In this document: in pieces, positions 22,305 through 32,749 of the stretch | Numbering within the stretch: position 1 is the stretch's first letter | Layout: every line of letters begins with the position of its first letter | Notes under the pieces: generated by a model | Told to the model about the DNA's origin: nothing | Seen by the model: the letters and a program-made list of their open reading frames with translations, nothing else | Databases searched by the model: none | Translations under genes and position numbers: made by a program | Assembly: GCF_014529535.1 (NCBI RefSeq) | Contig: NC_050738.1 | Span: 2,418,001 to 2,482,000 of the forward strand | Direction of reading: 5' to 3' | Length of the DNA: 64,000 nt | DNA from: Bradysia coprophila | Taxonomy: Eukaryota; Arthropoda; Insecta; Diptera; Sciaridae

Positions 22305-23078
22305 TTAGTAGAACTCACCACTGAACTGACCATTGCACAAACTACCACCATCAACTGGTAATAAAATACCGGTTATAAATGGTGCAGATGCCAAATAGGC
22401 AATGGCAGAGCTCGTATCCGATACTTCACCGACTCGACCCACCAAATAATCTTTACTACGAGCTTCGAAGAATTGCTCTACGTCCGCATCAGTGACTCCG
22501 ATTGTATTAAAAATTGGCGTTCGAATTAGTCCGGCATTGACAGAATTCACTCGAATTCCTTTCGGACCCAGGGTAATGGCTGCACACTTTGTGAATTGGT
22601 CAAGACCCGCTTTCGATATGCAGTAAGACGTGTACATGCCTAATGCTTTGATTCCCGCCACACTCGATATGTTCACAATGTTCCCGTTCGTTTTCTCCAA
22701 ATGTGGAACGGCCAAACTTGTTAGAATCATTGCACCGCGTAAATTTGTGTTCAGAATTCGGTCGAAATTAGCAACATCGAAACCGATCACCGAATCCGCA
22801 ATAACTATTCCCGCATTATTCAAAAGAACATCAAGACGACCGAAATGGTTAACGGTCTCGTTGATGATACGTTCGGCATCTTGTGTAATATCGGCAACGA
22901 TTTGCAATGGTTTCGGTGATCCGGCTTGAATAATTTGTTCAGCCACTGCATTCAAACGTTGTTCGTTTCGTCCAATAATTGCAACACTAGCTCCCAATTT
23001 GGCTAAATGGCGAGCCGCATCAGCACCGATACCGCTGCTTCCACCGGTTATTATTACCACTTTTCCAGTAAAATCCAT
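22305..23078 (-). CDS. Short-chain dehydrogenase/reductase (classical SDR)
   Basis: This is a complete intronless frame of 257 aa, the normal length for a classical soluble SDR. The cofactor fold is shown by TGGSSGIG at residues 11-18, the second-strand arginine GRN at 36-38 (which favours NADP), the VADIT stretch at 61-65 and NNAG at 87-90. The catalytic residues are in place: N111/N112 region TNLRG, S139, Y152 and K156 in YCISK. The downstream VNSVNAGLIRTP matches the usual P-G-(x)-T cofactor loop, with a changed PG (NAG), and LPVDGGS closes the Rossmann core. The substrate cannot be told from the sequence. The last codons (AGTGGTGAGTTC) resemble a splice donor, so a short extra 3' exon is possible. 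It lies alone between transposable elements. An AATAAA lies about 140 bp beyond the stop. Confidence in the family is very high; the function is generic. Confidence 0.95.
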   Translation of the reverse strand: MDFTGKVVIITGGSSGIGADAARHLAKLGASVAIIGRNEQRLNAVAEQIIQAGSPKPLQIVADITQDAERIINETVNHFGRLDVLLNNAGIVIADSVIGFDVANFDRILNTNLRGAMILTSLAVPHLEKTNGNIVNISSVAGIKALGMYTSYCISKAGLDQFTKCAAITLGPKGIRVNSVNAGLIRTPIFNTIGVTDADVEQFFEARSKDYLVGRVGEVSDTSSAIAYLASAPFITGILLPVDGGSLCNGQFSGEFY

Positions 23079-23590
23079 TTTACATTGAAATTACACACAG
23101 CACAATAATGTCTATCGTTAGCGATACCTCTGTACTGTACGGTCATCGGCAAGACAACGTTCTATTTATTCCCGCTAAATATTATCAACTCTTATGATAG
23201 ATTACTTGTCTGACTCGAACCAGATAACACGAATATGTGTGTAGGTTTCTGACGTAATTTGTTGAAATCTCTTCTCACATATTGTGCCTGGTCATGTAGT
23301 TTCTCAAGTTCCGAAAGTTGGTTGTTCTGTTAGAGACCGAATTCCCGCAGCTTTCCGTGTAGTGATGTAAAAAGTCAAGGCAGTGCAGAATCTTTCGAGG
23401 GTTCATGGGGTGGGCTTTTACTATCGGCTTACACTAGCACGTCATGCAATGTGTTCATCTACAAGATAATTGCGGATTCGTCGGTAGGTTTGTTCCATTT
23501 GTAGCATTAAATTTGCGCCTGCGACATTGTAAAAAATTGATTGCTCTGCAAGAGGCAGGCATTAAAAACAACGCACACGAGAAATAGTTA
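23079..23590. other. Intergenic, 5' flank of SDR gene
   Basis: No supported gene or repeat; it presumably contains the SDR promoter. No unambiguous TATA box was identified. Confidence 0.4.
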
Positions 23591-23593
23591 TTT

Positions 23594-23716
23594 ATACAAC
23601 CGAGTGATAAATGCTTTTTTAGGCACTAGATGTGAAGATTGTCACTCGAGGCCGTAGGCTGAGTGTGACAATACCCATCGTTTGCCTAAAAAAAGCATTT
23701 ATCATCGAGTTGTATA
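23594..23716. mobile_element. Hairpin MITE with CTCGAGGC apex
   Basis: Arms ATACAACCGAGTGATAAATG and CATTTATCATCGAGTTGTAT pair over about 38 bp. A second internal dyad is GTCACTCGAGGCCGTAGGCT, pairing towards GAGTGTGAC. The central GGC-GTA-GGC motif gives a tight G+C-rich tip. It is non-coding. Confidence 0.8.
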
Positions 23717-23771
23717 CAACGTTTTTCGCAATAAAGGCAACGGAAAGTCCTACATACTACGTTTTTTTTCG

Positions 23772-25285
23772 GTTTTCGTCAGGGACTATTTTGAGGAAAA
23801 TTTTCCCTATTTTTATATTTTTCCCAATTTTTCCTATTTTTCTTAATTTTCCTAATTTTTCCTATTTTCCTAATTTTTCCTATTTTCCTCAATTTTCCCT
23901 ATTTTCCTTAATTTTTTTTCCAAATATTGCCTTCTCACCGAAAATAGAATAGTGTATCAAACAAGAATTTTTTAAATTCGGAACAGTGAATTTTACATAA
24001 AAAAAATATTTTGTGAGACATAGCTGTAGGGAATGCAATCCCGGACAAAGATTACTAGCAAATGTCATTAATTTTTTGTCGCTTCAAGAGTTTTGACTTA
24101 TAATGATGGTAATGACATTGTCAAACGTTTTTATTCTTTTTGAAAAGGTATTATCACATTTTTGTTTCATGTAGGATCTGATATTTCTAAGCCCACAGAT
24201 TGTGACGGCTGTTATATTGTATGCAATTTTTGAATTTATTCCTAGTTGAAATATTTGTCGCACACGCATAACGACCAGTTTACTGGGACAAAAACCATTC
24301 AATATAAAGACTGTCAAATTTGTGGATCTAGAATTTATGTAGAATCTGTTGAAAACGAAAATGTGATAACTTCTTAATTTTTTCAAGTGAAAGAACGCAC
24401 ATACGGTGCAGCGTTTCGTCGTTCAGTCTTAAACGAATTTTACTACGACAGTAGCCACAAGCTGAAAATGCCCGTTCTGACTCTATGCTAGTTGGCTTGA
24501 CAAGTAGCAAACACTTATACACGTTCGATAAAAGCAGTCCACGATTCCCTCCATTTTCGAACGAAACTGATAGCTGAGTGGTCCATCAATTTTTATGCTT
24601 TTTCGAAAAGTAAAGGTTGAAGGAATTTTCCGTTTTAATGATTTTTGGTTGTCAAATTATTGTCAACAATTTGATTTGATGTGATGGAGTCATGGTCATG
24701 TTGCATTTTTTGTCAACTTAATTTTGATTTTCCTTACGAAAACTGTTAGGTTCTTCACTCCATCGAAAATCTTTTGTTTTGTTGTATTTTGGATATCGTA
24801 AAAACGACAAAGAAATACAGTGGTCGCTTTCAAAAATTGTGCAGTCTTAAACTACTGTATACTTTCATTGCAACTACTGGTGATGAGTTAAACGGTTTTC
24901 GTGATGAAAATCTATAGTCGAATTCAAATAAAAAAACAACAGAGAATGTGACCATGACAACACATTGAATAAAATCAACCTTACTTTTCGTTAAAATCAT
25001 AAAAATTGATGGAACAATTAACCGGCATCGGGGAATCTTTTTTTTTACATAGAATTGTTTATTTGATACACTGTTCGAGTTAAGGTCAGAAACTAATTTG
25101 GAAAAAAAAGAATAAGGAAAATAGGAAAAATAAGGAAAACATGGAAAATTTTCCTCAATTTTTTCCCAATTTTCCCTATTTTTTCACTGTTTTCCTTAAT
25201 TTTCCCGATTTTCCCTATTTTCTCTATTTTCTCTATTTTCCTTATTTTTCCAATAATTTTCCCCAAAATAGTCCCTGGTTTTCGT
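23772..25285. mobile_element. hAT transposon remnant with 8-bp target duplication
   Basis: The 8-mer GTTTTCGT stands at 23772-23779 and again at 25278-25285. The element (23780-25277, 1498 bp) begins CAGGGACTATTTTG and ends CAAAATAGTCCCTG. The ends pair for 23 bp with one mismatch. Next to each end is a polypyrimidine tract of TTTTCCTATTTTCC repeats (23785-23915, and 25110-25265 in the same strand sense). Inside, on the minus strand, lies a transposase fragment (24328-24522). The CAGGG end, 8-bp duplication and hATC-like peptide together identify a hAT element, now dead. Confidence 0.92.
24328..24522 (-). pseudogene. hAT transposase C-terminal dimerisation fragment
   Basis: About 64 codons remain. 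The peptide contains LVKPTSIESERAFSACG followed by SKIRLRLNDETLHRMCVLS. This matches the conserved hATC pattern: P-T/S-S-x-x-S-E-R-x-F-S, then a K-x-R-x-R-L and a hydrophobic helix. The catalytic RNase H-like core is not recognisable in the rest of the element, so this cannot encode an active enzyme. It lies inside the CAGGGACTATTTTG element and is on the minus strand. Confidence 0.85.
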
Positions 25286-25940
25286 TAAATATCTCGATAT
25301 TTTCGACTCGAATTTTTTTAAACCTCTTCCACACCACACATGCTACTCCTAGGATGCTATACATAACCCAAAGACTCAATTTGAGATTACCCAAAAGCAT
25401 AGAGGTACCTTTTGGACGTTAACACCCGCACTATAGTGGGAGATGCTCGAAAACCGAAAACTTTTCTAACGGTGCTCTTTTTATATACATGAAATCTACG
25501 TAGCCGTGTGGGGTTGGAAGGGAATTGCGAGTAATTTCAGGACAGATAGGGTCTTATTGGATTCACCTACACTGAGATATAAGAAGTTGAAAATAGGGTA
25601 AAATATTGGGTATTCGGCGAAGTTGTAATGGTTACTCTGTAACCTAAAGGGAACAGAAACACCAAAAAACTGTGCTTTCCAAAGGCACCAAACATTCATA
25701 TGGGTAGTGACGCAATGAATGAAGAATGAACCTCTGAAGTGTATAATTGAGAGAAGATTCCACTACTTGAAGATCTACGAGCACGGAAAAATTGACCGTT
25801 TTCGGTAGGTACGTTTTCAAAAGATTTCCTCTTTACGAATAGTAGCCAGCGTATCGCCATTTCCACTATAGACATAGACTGAGAACCCCGTACATAATAT
25901 CATTCTTTTGTTCCAATCATTCCAGTTGGTCGGTAGTCAT
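25286..25940. other. Intergenic, no gene seen
   Basis: No supported gene, RNA or repeat. Confidence 0.4.
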
Positions 25941-26320
25941 ATGCAGATTAGGCCTGTTCATTTTAGAGAAATAGTCTCAAATTCATCTGGCATGGTGTCT
26001 ATCTGGTCCGGAAGGCTAAAATATTGGACCAGTATTTTTTTTTTAATTTTAAAAAATAGTTTAGATCTGGGGAGCGAAGCATTTGTTCATATGTACGAAT
26101 GCGTTGGTTAGAAGAGTAAAAAAGATATACACCATCATTCTCCTCTCTTCTAACCAACGCTTTCGTACATTTGAACAAATGCTTCGCTCCCCAGATCTAA
26201 ACTATTTTTTAAAATTCTAAAAAAAATACTGGTCCAATATTTTAGCCTTCCGGACCAGATAGACACCATGCCAGATGAATTTGAGACTATTTCTCAAAAA
26301 TGAATAGGCCTAATGCAGAT
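25941..26320. mobile_element. Palindromic hAT-type MITE with 8-bp target duplication
   Basis: ATGCAGAT flanks both sides (25941-25948 and 26313-26320). The 364-bp element begins TAGGCCTGTTCATTTT and ends AAAATGAATAGGCCTA. The two halves are inverted copies of about 165 bp, sharing GAGAAATAGTCTCAAATTCA, GGTGTCTATCTGGTCCGGAA, GATCTGGGGAGCGAAGCATT and TAACCAACGC in the inverted sense, with a loop of about 35 bp at 26112-26145. It is non-coding. The duplication is exact, which argues for recent insertion. Confidence 0.92.
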
Positions 26321-26574
26321 TCATCTTTTTACGTACATTTTGTGCCTCTAGCTCGTTCAATTTTTTCGCCTATGCTTTACCCCCATTGGAAATCAAATGA
26401 CTTGTAGGTTTCCTGTGCCTTTAGAAATTTGTCCTCTTAATATGATGAGAGACAAGTCTTTAAATTGAAGGTTTTTTTTGTTACTGCCGTATTTTTCAGG
26501 GAGGCAGAGGGCAAGTACATTTGTCATAAGTTTTTTTAAAACATCGCCAGCACCACGCAAGACAAACTAACATA

Positions 26575-26850
26575 ACTGGTCTGGATTATTTTTCGTTCTC
26601 TCTCATCATAACAGTCTATACAGTGTTAAAAGAGCGTAAAAGAGAGAAAAATGTTGCTTTACTCGTTTAACTAGGAACAAACTTTACTGGTTTTAACTGA
26701 GCTCGATGGGCGAACATTCTTTTTGACATTCTCTTTTAATAGAGTGTTATGATGAAAGAGAAAGACATATTTTGACAAGTACCCCAAGGCAAGCTATAAT
26801 AACTAGTCTTCGGTTTTCTCGCTCTGATCATAACAGTCTATACTCAATAA
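26575..26850. repeat. Short direct and inverted repeats around CATCATAACAGTCTATAC
   Basis: ATCATAACAGTCTATAC occurs at about 26605 and 26827. Between them, AGAGTGTTATGATGAAAGAG (near 26731) is inverted relative to the first copy. Similar CTCTCTTTT/AAAAGAGAG stretches accompany them. It may be a decayed element with paired ends. The other sequence between 26321 and 27453 carries no supported gene. Confidence 0.45.
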
Positions 26851-27453
26851 AACTGATGCGATTCGACCTTTAGGTGAATACCCCCATGTATTCGAGTGAT
26901 AGATCGGACTCATCGGATTGTTTGAATCGAAATGATTTCAAATATCAATGCCAAATAACACAGCACTGATCCGAAGCAGTGCTATGCAAATAAAGATAAG
27001 ATTGCATGTACCGCAAAGGGGAAGCATGTAGAGAAATGACAACGCAATTGCGTCATGTTAAAACTCCAGATCTGTAACAAACATTTCTATTGAATGTTAC
27101 TAGCCTGGATCTATAGGTTCCTTTGCCTAATTATTAACCGCCATGTCGCTGTTGACAGAGCCAATGTTCAACAAAGATTCATCATAATCACGTACTACTT
27201 AGATACTAGCTCACTGTTCACTTTAAACAGATTTCTTCAACTTCCCATGATTGTCATCACCATTATATTTCGTTTTCTGACGATTCTTCGGATTCCATAG
27301 CAATTTAATTCAATAAATACATAGGCTGCGCAATCAAAATGTTAATTTCGTTAACACCTTATCATCTAAATACACGTTGAAGACCATCTAGCGGTCCATC
27401 TCCATCGACCCTTTCAATTAGCCATCGAACTTTTGTGGAAACAAATGCACAAA

Positions 27454-28321
27454 TCAATGGGGTGTGAAGGAAAAGTTATGTGAAGAAGTTGAATGACTAC
27501 CAGATCCCGTAGTGTTTCCCATCGGTCGAGATGATGCCTCCTGAAAAGGTTGAGGAATTGAGAGACATCAATTGTTGTCTTTCCGTTCATAACGGCGAGA
27601 ATGTTCTCAATCAAAATTTGGTGAAACTACATCGAGACGCTCAACCTTTCAATTTGAATACGATCACGAGGCTTACCTTTTGTAATCGAGCAATAAAATC
27701 CAATGAATGCGGAAGCAACGGCCGTACGGAATGTATCTCAAATGTTGTTAAAAAGTCTAATTTTGCATAAGTTCCCTCTCCTTTGATGAAGTCATCCATC
27801 GAAGTGCGTAGCTTCGACGCCCGTATATCGTAGATGTCTTTGATGATGGTGCGTATTTCTTCGGATCGCGGTACGTCCTCGGGAGCTGTACCCAAAATGA
27901 GCTTTGCCTCGATCATATAATGTTCGCTCGGCATTTTCGTGAAAAATCTGATGCACAAAAACGGATCGACTGCAATTTGATTGTCTTTTTGTATGGCGTT
28001 GATGGCACTTACCTCGATCTCTTTTCATCCTCTTTGATGTCCTCTAACGTTTCAATGTCCATCCATTCAGGCGGCACTATGCGACATTTTTGCTGTTTCC
28101 GTAAATGTATCGCCAGCCACAGTGGAACGTGAACGGCTGTTCAAAATCGAGCAGAAATTTGTCACAAAATCTAAGCTTTCATGAAGAAAGGGTAACGAAC
28201 CTAGGCCAGCACGGAATGGTCCTATTGTTCCGGAAATTAAATGAATTGGTTCGAAGGAAAAATTCGGTATTATGCCCACGGTTGTGTCTTCGCCAATAAA
28301 TTCCACCTCAATTGGATCCAT
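27454..28321 (-). CDS. Psf2: GINS complex subunit Psf2, four exons
   Basis: This encodes a subunit of the GINS complex, which joins Cdc45 and Mcm2-7 to form the replicative helicase at forks in the nucleus. Exons on the minus strand: 28201-28321, 28013-28136, 27677-27947 and 27454-27540. Introns are 64, 65 and 136 nt with GT/AG ends, and the phases agree. The product is 200 aa; family members are about 180-200. Diagnostic stretches are MDPIEVEFIGED, IIPNFSFEPIHLISG and GPFRAGL in exon 1, VPLWLAIHLRKQQKCR and PPEWMD in exon 2, and MPSEHYMIEAKLIL, SEEIRTIIKDIYDIRASKLR and AKLDFLTTFEIHSVRPLL in exon 3. Exon 4 adds a 28-residue Ser/Thr/Gly-rich tail (EASSRPMGNTTGSGSHSTSS), not conserved and possibly a phosphorylation target. 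Its start lies 224 bp from that of an RWDD4-like gene on the opposite strand. Open frames continuing into the introns are artefacts. Confidence 0.95.
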
Positions 28322-28545
28322 GATTGGTTTGTTTATGTTTACGATCGGTACATTGAAGGCACTACTTCCCGCCGAATTCACTGTCAATTTTTGCTCATTT
28401 TTTTCTCCTCAGACAAAAACTTAACGAAGTCAGCTGTTTGTTGTCAATGTCTCGCTGCTCGCTGTGTGTACTATCAACGTAAACAATATCCTCAAGACGT
28501 GACATCAATAATTGTACTCAACAGTTCACTAGAATCTCTGCAGCC
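28322..28545. promoter_or_regulatory. Shared bidirectional promoter, Psf2 / RWDD4-like
   Basis: Two genes start head to head with 224 bp between their ATGs. The interval has no TATA box at a sensible distance from either start. It contains T-rich and GCTGCTCGCTG segments. Both transcripts must begin inside it, so co-regulation is likely; this is inferred from the layout only. Confidence 0.6.
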
Positions 28546-29503
28546 ATGTCTGAGATTCAGGAAATGCAAGATGACGAACGAGAAGCGCTCATATCGATTT
28601 ATGAAGGTGACACGGCATTTAAGCAAATAAATCCGACGACATACAGTTATAAGGTAAACTCTCTACGCGCCCATAACCTCTTTCTTCCGGGATAGTTCTG
28701 TGATATTCGGAAGACCTTTCAGTAAATGCGAAAATTCCATTCGGAAAATCGATGTGAAGGGATCTGTAAGAACATCAGAAGTATTCTGAGTTGTGCTGGA
28801 CTGTCCAAATCTTCGATTTCATTTCAAAATTTGTTGTAACGAAATGGACTCACTGCAATTTCCTTTGAATCTCTTTTAGTATGGCGAAGACGAGGACAGA
28901 AAATCATTATTGCTGGAACTCTGTTGGGGAGACCAATATCCAAACGAAATACCGACCATCAATCTCGATATGTTCTACAATCGAAATATGTGAGTACTTT
29001 CCACTGCCGCTTTCCCATCTCAGTCGACTAACACCGATTTTCATTTTAGCATTGCATCAGTGAAGGCAAAGATAATCGAAATACTCAACGAAGAAGCCGC
29101 ACAATGGTTGGGATGTGGGTACGTTGTATATTTAATGTCACATCGATAGCACCTCAAATTTAACCACTGAATCCGTTCCAATTCCAGCATGACCTACACA
29201 TTGTTCGAGTGCCTTAAAGAAAAATTTGTCGATCTGTTGGGTGAGCAGCCCGATGAGGTGCCATCCGATCCGACAATAGTAAGCGCTATAGAAACAATCA
29301 AATTAGGCGACGATACTCCCGCAGCGAATGTGAAGGTGAAAAAAGAACATTTGACAAAGTCACAAAAACGAAGGCAATGGGAACAAAGCGACCATAAGGG
29401 CGAGAGGCCAAGGGGATACAATTGGGTGGATATTGTAAAACATCTGTCGCAGACTGGCGGCAAGGAGGAAGGTGGTACATTGCCACAGAATTACGATGGC
29501 TGA
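28546..29503 (+). CDS. RWD domain protein, RWDD4-like, four exons
   Basis: This encodes a 200-aa RWD-fold protein. Exons are 28546-28653, 28880-28989, 29050-29118 and 29188-29503, with phases 0, 2 and 2 matching across GT/AG introns of 226, 60 and 69 nt. The N terminus (MSEIQEMQDDEREALISIYE) is the classic RWD opening, a protein interaction fold also found in GCN2 and E2-like proteins. The YPNEIPTINLDMFYNR motif matches the RWD YPxxxP turn. Exon 4 begins with MTYTLFECLKE, as in RWDD4. It ends with a lysine-rich linker (VKVKKEHLTKSQKRRQWEQ) and the strongly conserved HKGERPRGYNWVDIVKHLS block, which is the best support for the RWDD4 assignment. The molecular role is poorly known. The start context GCAGCCATGT is good. 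ATTAAA at 29586 is a likely polyadenylation signal. It is divergently paired with Psf2. Confidence 0.93.
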
Positions 29504-30198
29504 AATGGAATGGTGGTAATGCTGCTGCTGTAGGTGTAGGTAGATAGATAGTTCCAATCTTTTGAAATTGTCACCGTTTGATGGTATTAAATTTGTATAA
29601 ACATACAAGTTGATGACGGTCTATTATCTGTGTCAATTTATTTGGATCACGTCTCTTGTTTTAACTACTTCTTTTAGTTCTTTGATTGATTTCCTTAGAT
29701 TCCGGTGTGACAAGGTGACAAGGATAAAAAAGATTTGGTTCTCCGATTTCCTTTCAAAGAGATGTATCGGATATGGCTTCGCATACGATAGCCACAGTGA
29801 ATTGTAAACCATCGTACTAACAGAAATTTTGTGACACAAATGTACATTTTCGGTAGAAATTTATTTAACACCTCCCCCGTACGAAAGTTGACCAGTGCGA
29901 AAATGATCCCAGGCAAGCTATAGCTCGTTTGAATCGTCTTTCAATTCTAAGAAATAGGGATCTTTTAGTTTTTCTGTTAGTTTCCCATTTTCGGAGTGAA
30001 CTCTTGAAAAGTCATAGCATGTCAAGGGGTGGTGAAAACAGTTTTTTTTGTGATAGCTCAAGATAGACATGTTTCTAAAAGTTGAAAATTTGTAGGAATA
30101 TAGGCCTTTGGCAGACCTTCATAAAGAGTATAATCATCGGTATGGACCCGTTCTAGACTTATGACTCAAAATATGGTCAATGTTTGGTCAGTGCTACT

Positions 30199-30304
30199 GG
30201 CTTGCAACAGAATTTATCCGCGGAACTGACTATAGGGTGTTGTAGCTGGACTTACCCTCTTTTATTCCACGTATAAAAACCCCAGATAAATTCTGTTGCA
30301 AGCC
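30199..30304. mobile_element. 106-bp MITE with 20-bp ends
   Basis: GGCTTGCAACAGAATTTATC on the left is matched by GATAAATTCTGTTGCAAGCC on the right, a perfect 20-bp inverted repeat. The 66-bp interior is unrelated and non-coding. The flanking 8-mers differ, so no target duplication is claimed. Confidence 0.75.
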
Positions 30305-31515
30305 ATAAAGTTAGTTGAAGTAAAATGTCGCTCCAGGAGACCCATATTTTTCAGTGTTTTCAACTTGTTTTTGGTCTTCAAACAGGCTGGAGCGATGGGA
30401 ATGAAATAAACTAAATCAAAATTACATGTTCAGCTCGAAATTGTCTTGAACCGAGCGATCATTGGTCTTGAAAATGTTGCTTTCCTCCTTCTTCGTAGAA
30501 GGTGGAAAACCTCATTTCTTTTACTTCACAAAATGAACAAAAACTCAATTGCTTGCTACGAATATAGGTTTATTGTAAAGCAGAGATGCGCAGCGTGGCC
30601 AAAAAATGTTTTTATACCTCTTGCGTTTGCATCAAAAAACAAATTTGGTTTTTAGTATTGAAATTTTTGAGTAGAGTGTATATGTACCACATTCATGCAT
30701 CGAAAGCATACTTTTGTCAATTCAACCCATGCATGTTGGGTACCATTAGAAAGGTATGAGAGTGTAGATTATGGGCAACCATTATTTCTGCTCTTCAGTT
30801 TCTTTTGAAGAGCCCAAACACCCTTCAAAGTTCACTGATATTTGTCGAAAATCCAATTAGAATTTTTTTGTATATATGAGACCAAAAACGAATTTATTCC
30901 CTCTTTTCCCATTAATACATGACATAAGCTTTCCAACGATACCCCACTTGCCCATGGCGGCTTCTCCGTTTGGGCGCAATTTTTGTAAGAAAAGCACTAT
31001 TTTACGAAATTGCTAGACCTCACATCAGCTTACAAAGTGTCATAAAAATATTCTGACACCGGATTTCATTTCAGGTGATCGAACTTTATCGAAACAGGTC
31101 AAAAAAGCTTTATAAAAAAATCGGCCCGATTTTTGGATTCTGTTTTTCAAAAGAATCCCTCCAGTTTTGAACTTCGCTGAAAACAACCGCCAAAACTAGA
31201 AGAGTCGTCAAAAAAAACACGCAAAAATGAGAAACGGCAGAAAGCATCCACACAATCTTTCTTTCAATTTTTTCTCATTTTGGCGATGTTCTTTGTCGCC
31301 TCTTGACTTTCCTCTAGTAGTTCATATTTCGGTGAATTTTCTCGACCTTTCTTCTAATTTTGACGATTTGGATTCGCCAAAATGAAAAGAATCGCCAAAA
31401 TTTCTCAGACGATTTTTTTTGCGATTCACGCGTATGATGGAACGGAGCATTCGTACATTTGTATTTACATCTGAAAACACTCGAAACACTCCTTAACAAC
31501 AGCTGCATTGTTCAG

Positions 31516-31820
31516 GTACTACGGTTTGAATTTTCCATAATTGTCCTGAAAATTCGACGATTTCTGAAGAAACTGCAACTTTCTGACGAGTTCAGGAACT
31601 CAGCGCTTCTTCCTGAAGTTGTCGTTTTTCCTCGCCGTTTCCTAATTTCGTGTAAAAGGAATAATCTTTTTACAGAATATTAAGGAACGACAACTTATAC
31701 TGAAGAAGAGGTGAGCTCCCAAGCTTCGACTACTCACCTTTTCGTCAGGAACTAGCTCTTTCTTCAGAAAGTGGTCGATACTCAGGTCGTCGAATTTTCA
31801 GGACAATTTTTCCGTAGCAC
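31516..31820. mobile_element. Small inverted-repeat element
   Basis: The left end TACTACGGTTTGAATTTTCC is followed by ATTGTCCTGAAAATTCGACGA. The right end has TCGTCGAATTTTCAGGACAA and then TTTTTCCGTAG. A match of about 22 bp plus an imperfect terminal CGGA/CCGTAG is visible. The inner sequence has several GAAGAAAC/TTCTTCCTGAA short dyads. It is non-coding and probably degenerate. Confidence 0.55.
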
Positions 31821-32749
31821 AATGATGCTTACCTTCGCCCAAATCGGTTGATCTCGGTTGACTTAGCCAACACAAAAAAAATCCGTTTCAATTGATTAGA
31901 CTTTCAAATGTATTTCGTAAAATATTGCATTTTTGGACAGAAAAATAAATGATTTTTCCTTAAAGAGATTTAAAGCTTACAGACTAGAGTTTATTCAAAA
32001 ATGCTAAAAATTCAAGCTAAAATTCTCCATTCGAATGACGGAGATGGTTTCTTTATTAATGTCTTTTCTACAAGTCGCAATGATAAATTTTGTCAAAATT
32101 TTCTTTCAATTTTTTTCATATTTGTTTATCTGTTTGGGTTAAAAACTTACAACTCTACAGATTAGTCTAATATCAACGCGAAAAATTGACTTTAATGAAC
32201 GATAGTTTTTGGATTAGCTTTGATATTTCCATTAATTTTTCTTCCTTTGTATCTTTCTTCGTACCCTACTACCCCGCGCCGTTGTAGTAAAAGTACTAAG
32301 TTTAGTTAAACAGACGTTAAAAAAAATCACTTTCAATTATAGTGAGAATGACTAGAGAAACAACATCTTTGGTTGGACCGTTTGTTTTCCATGCTACTAA
32401 TCGCGTAAACTCTTAGTTTGGAGGCTTTGACACAAGATGATGATTTTTCAGCCTTATTATTAAATGCGCTGCAATTTAAAGCTTAAATTTGTTTGGTGAA
32501 AGTTTCGTTTTTCTACATTTCTTTTTGGCTGATATGACCCACTAAATGACTGACGAAATTTTCTACGTTCAAAGTTATGCAAAATCTTAAACTAAATGAA
32601 AGGAAAATCGATTCAAAGTGTGTGGAATGTATCAATCAGTCGAAAATAACAAAAAATTGTTCAGTTCAAACCCATAAAAAAATGTTCTTTTGTGCCACAA
32701 ACAAACTACTTAAATGCTTACCCAGCCATCGTCGACCTTTCTTTCCACC

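Larger units (their letters stand above)
29504..32749. other. Intergenic, two small elements, no gene seen
   Basis: I find no coding gene. Besides the two short inverted-repeat elements listed separately (30199-30304 and 31516-31820), the stretch is AT-rich with scattered short words such as CGAAATGAGAAA/TCGCCAAAAT around 31200-31420. The open frames have no family resemblance. Confidence 0.45.

Noticed and set aside
29695-29916. Open frames on both strands at 29.6-29.9 kb
   Set aside because: They overlap each other, show no known domain and follow the RWDD4-like 3' end; they are treated as chance.
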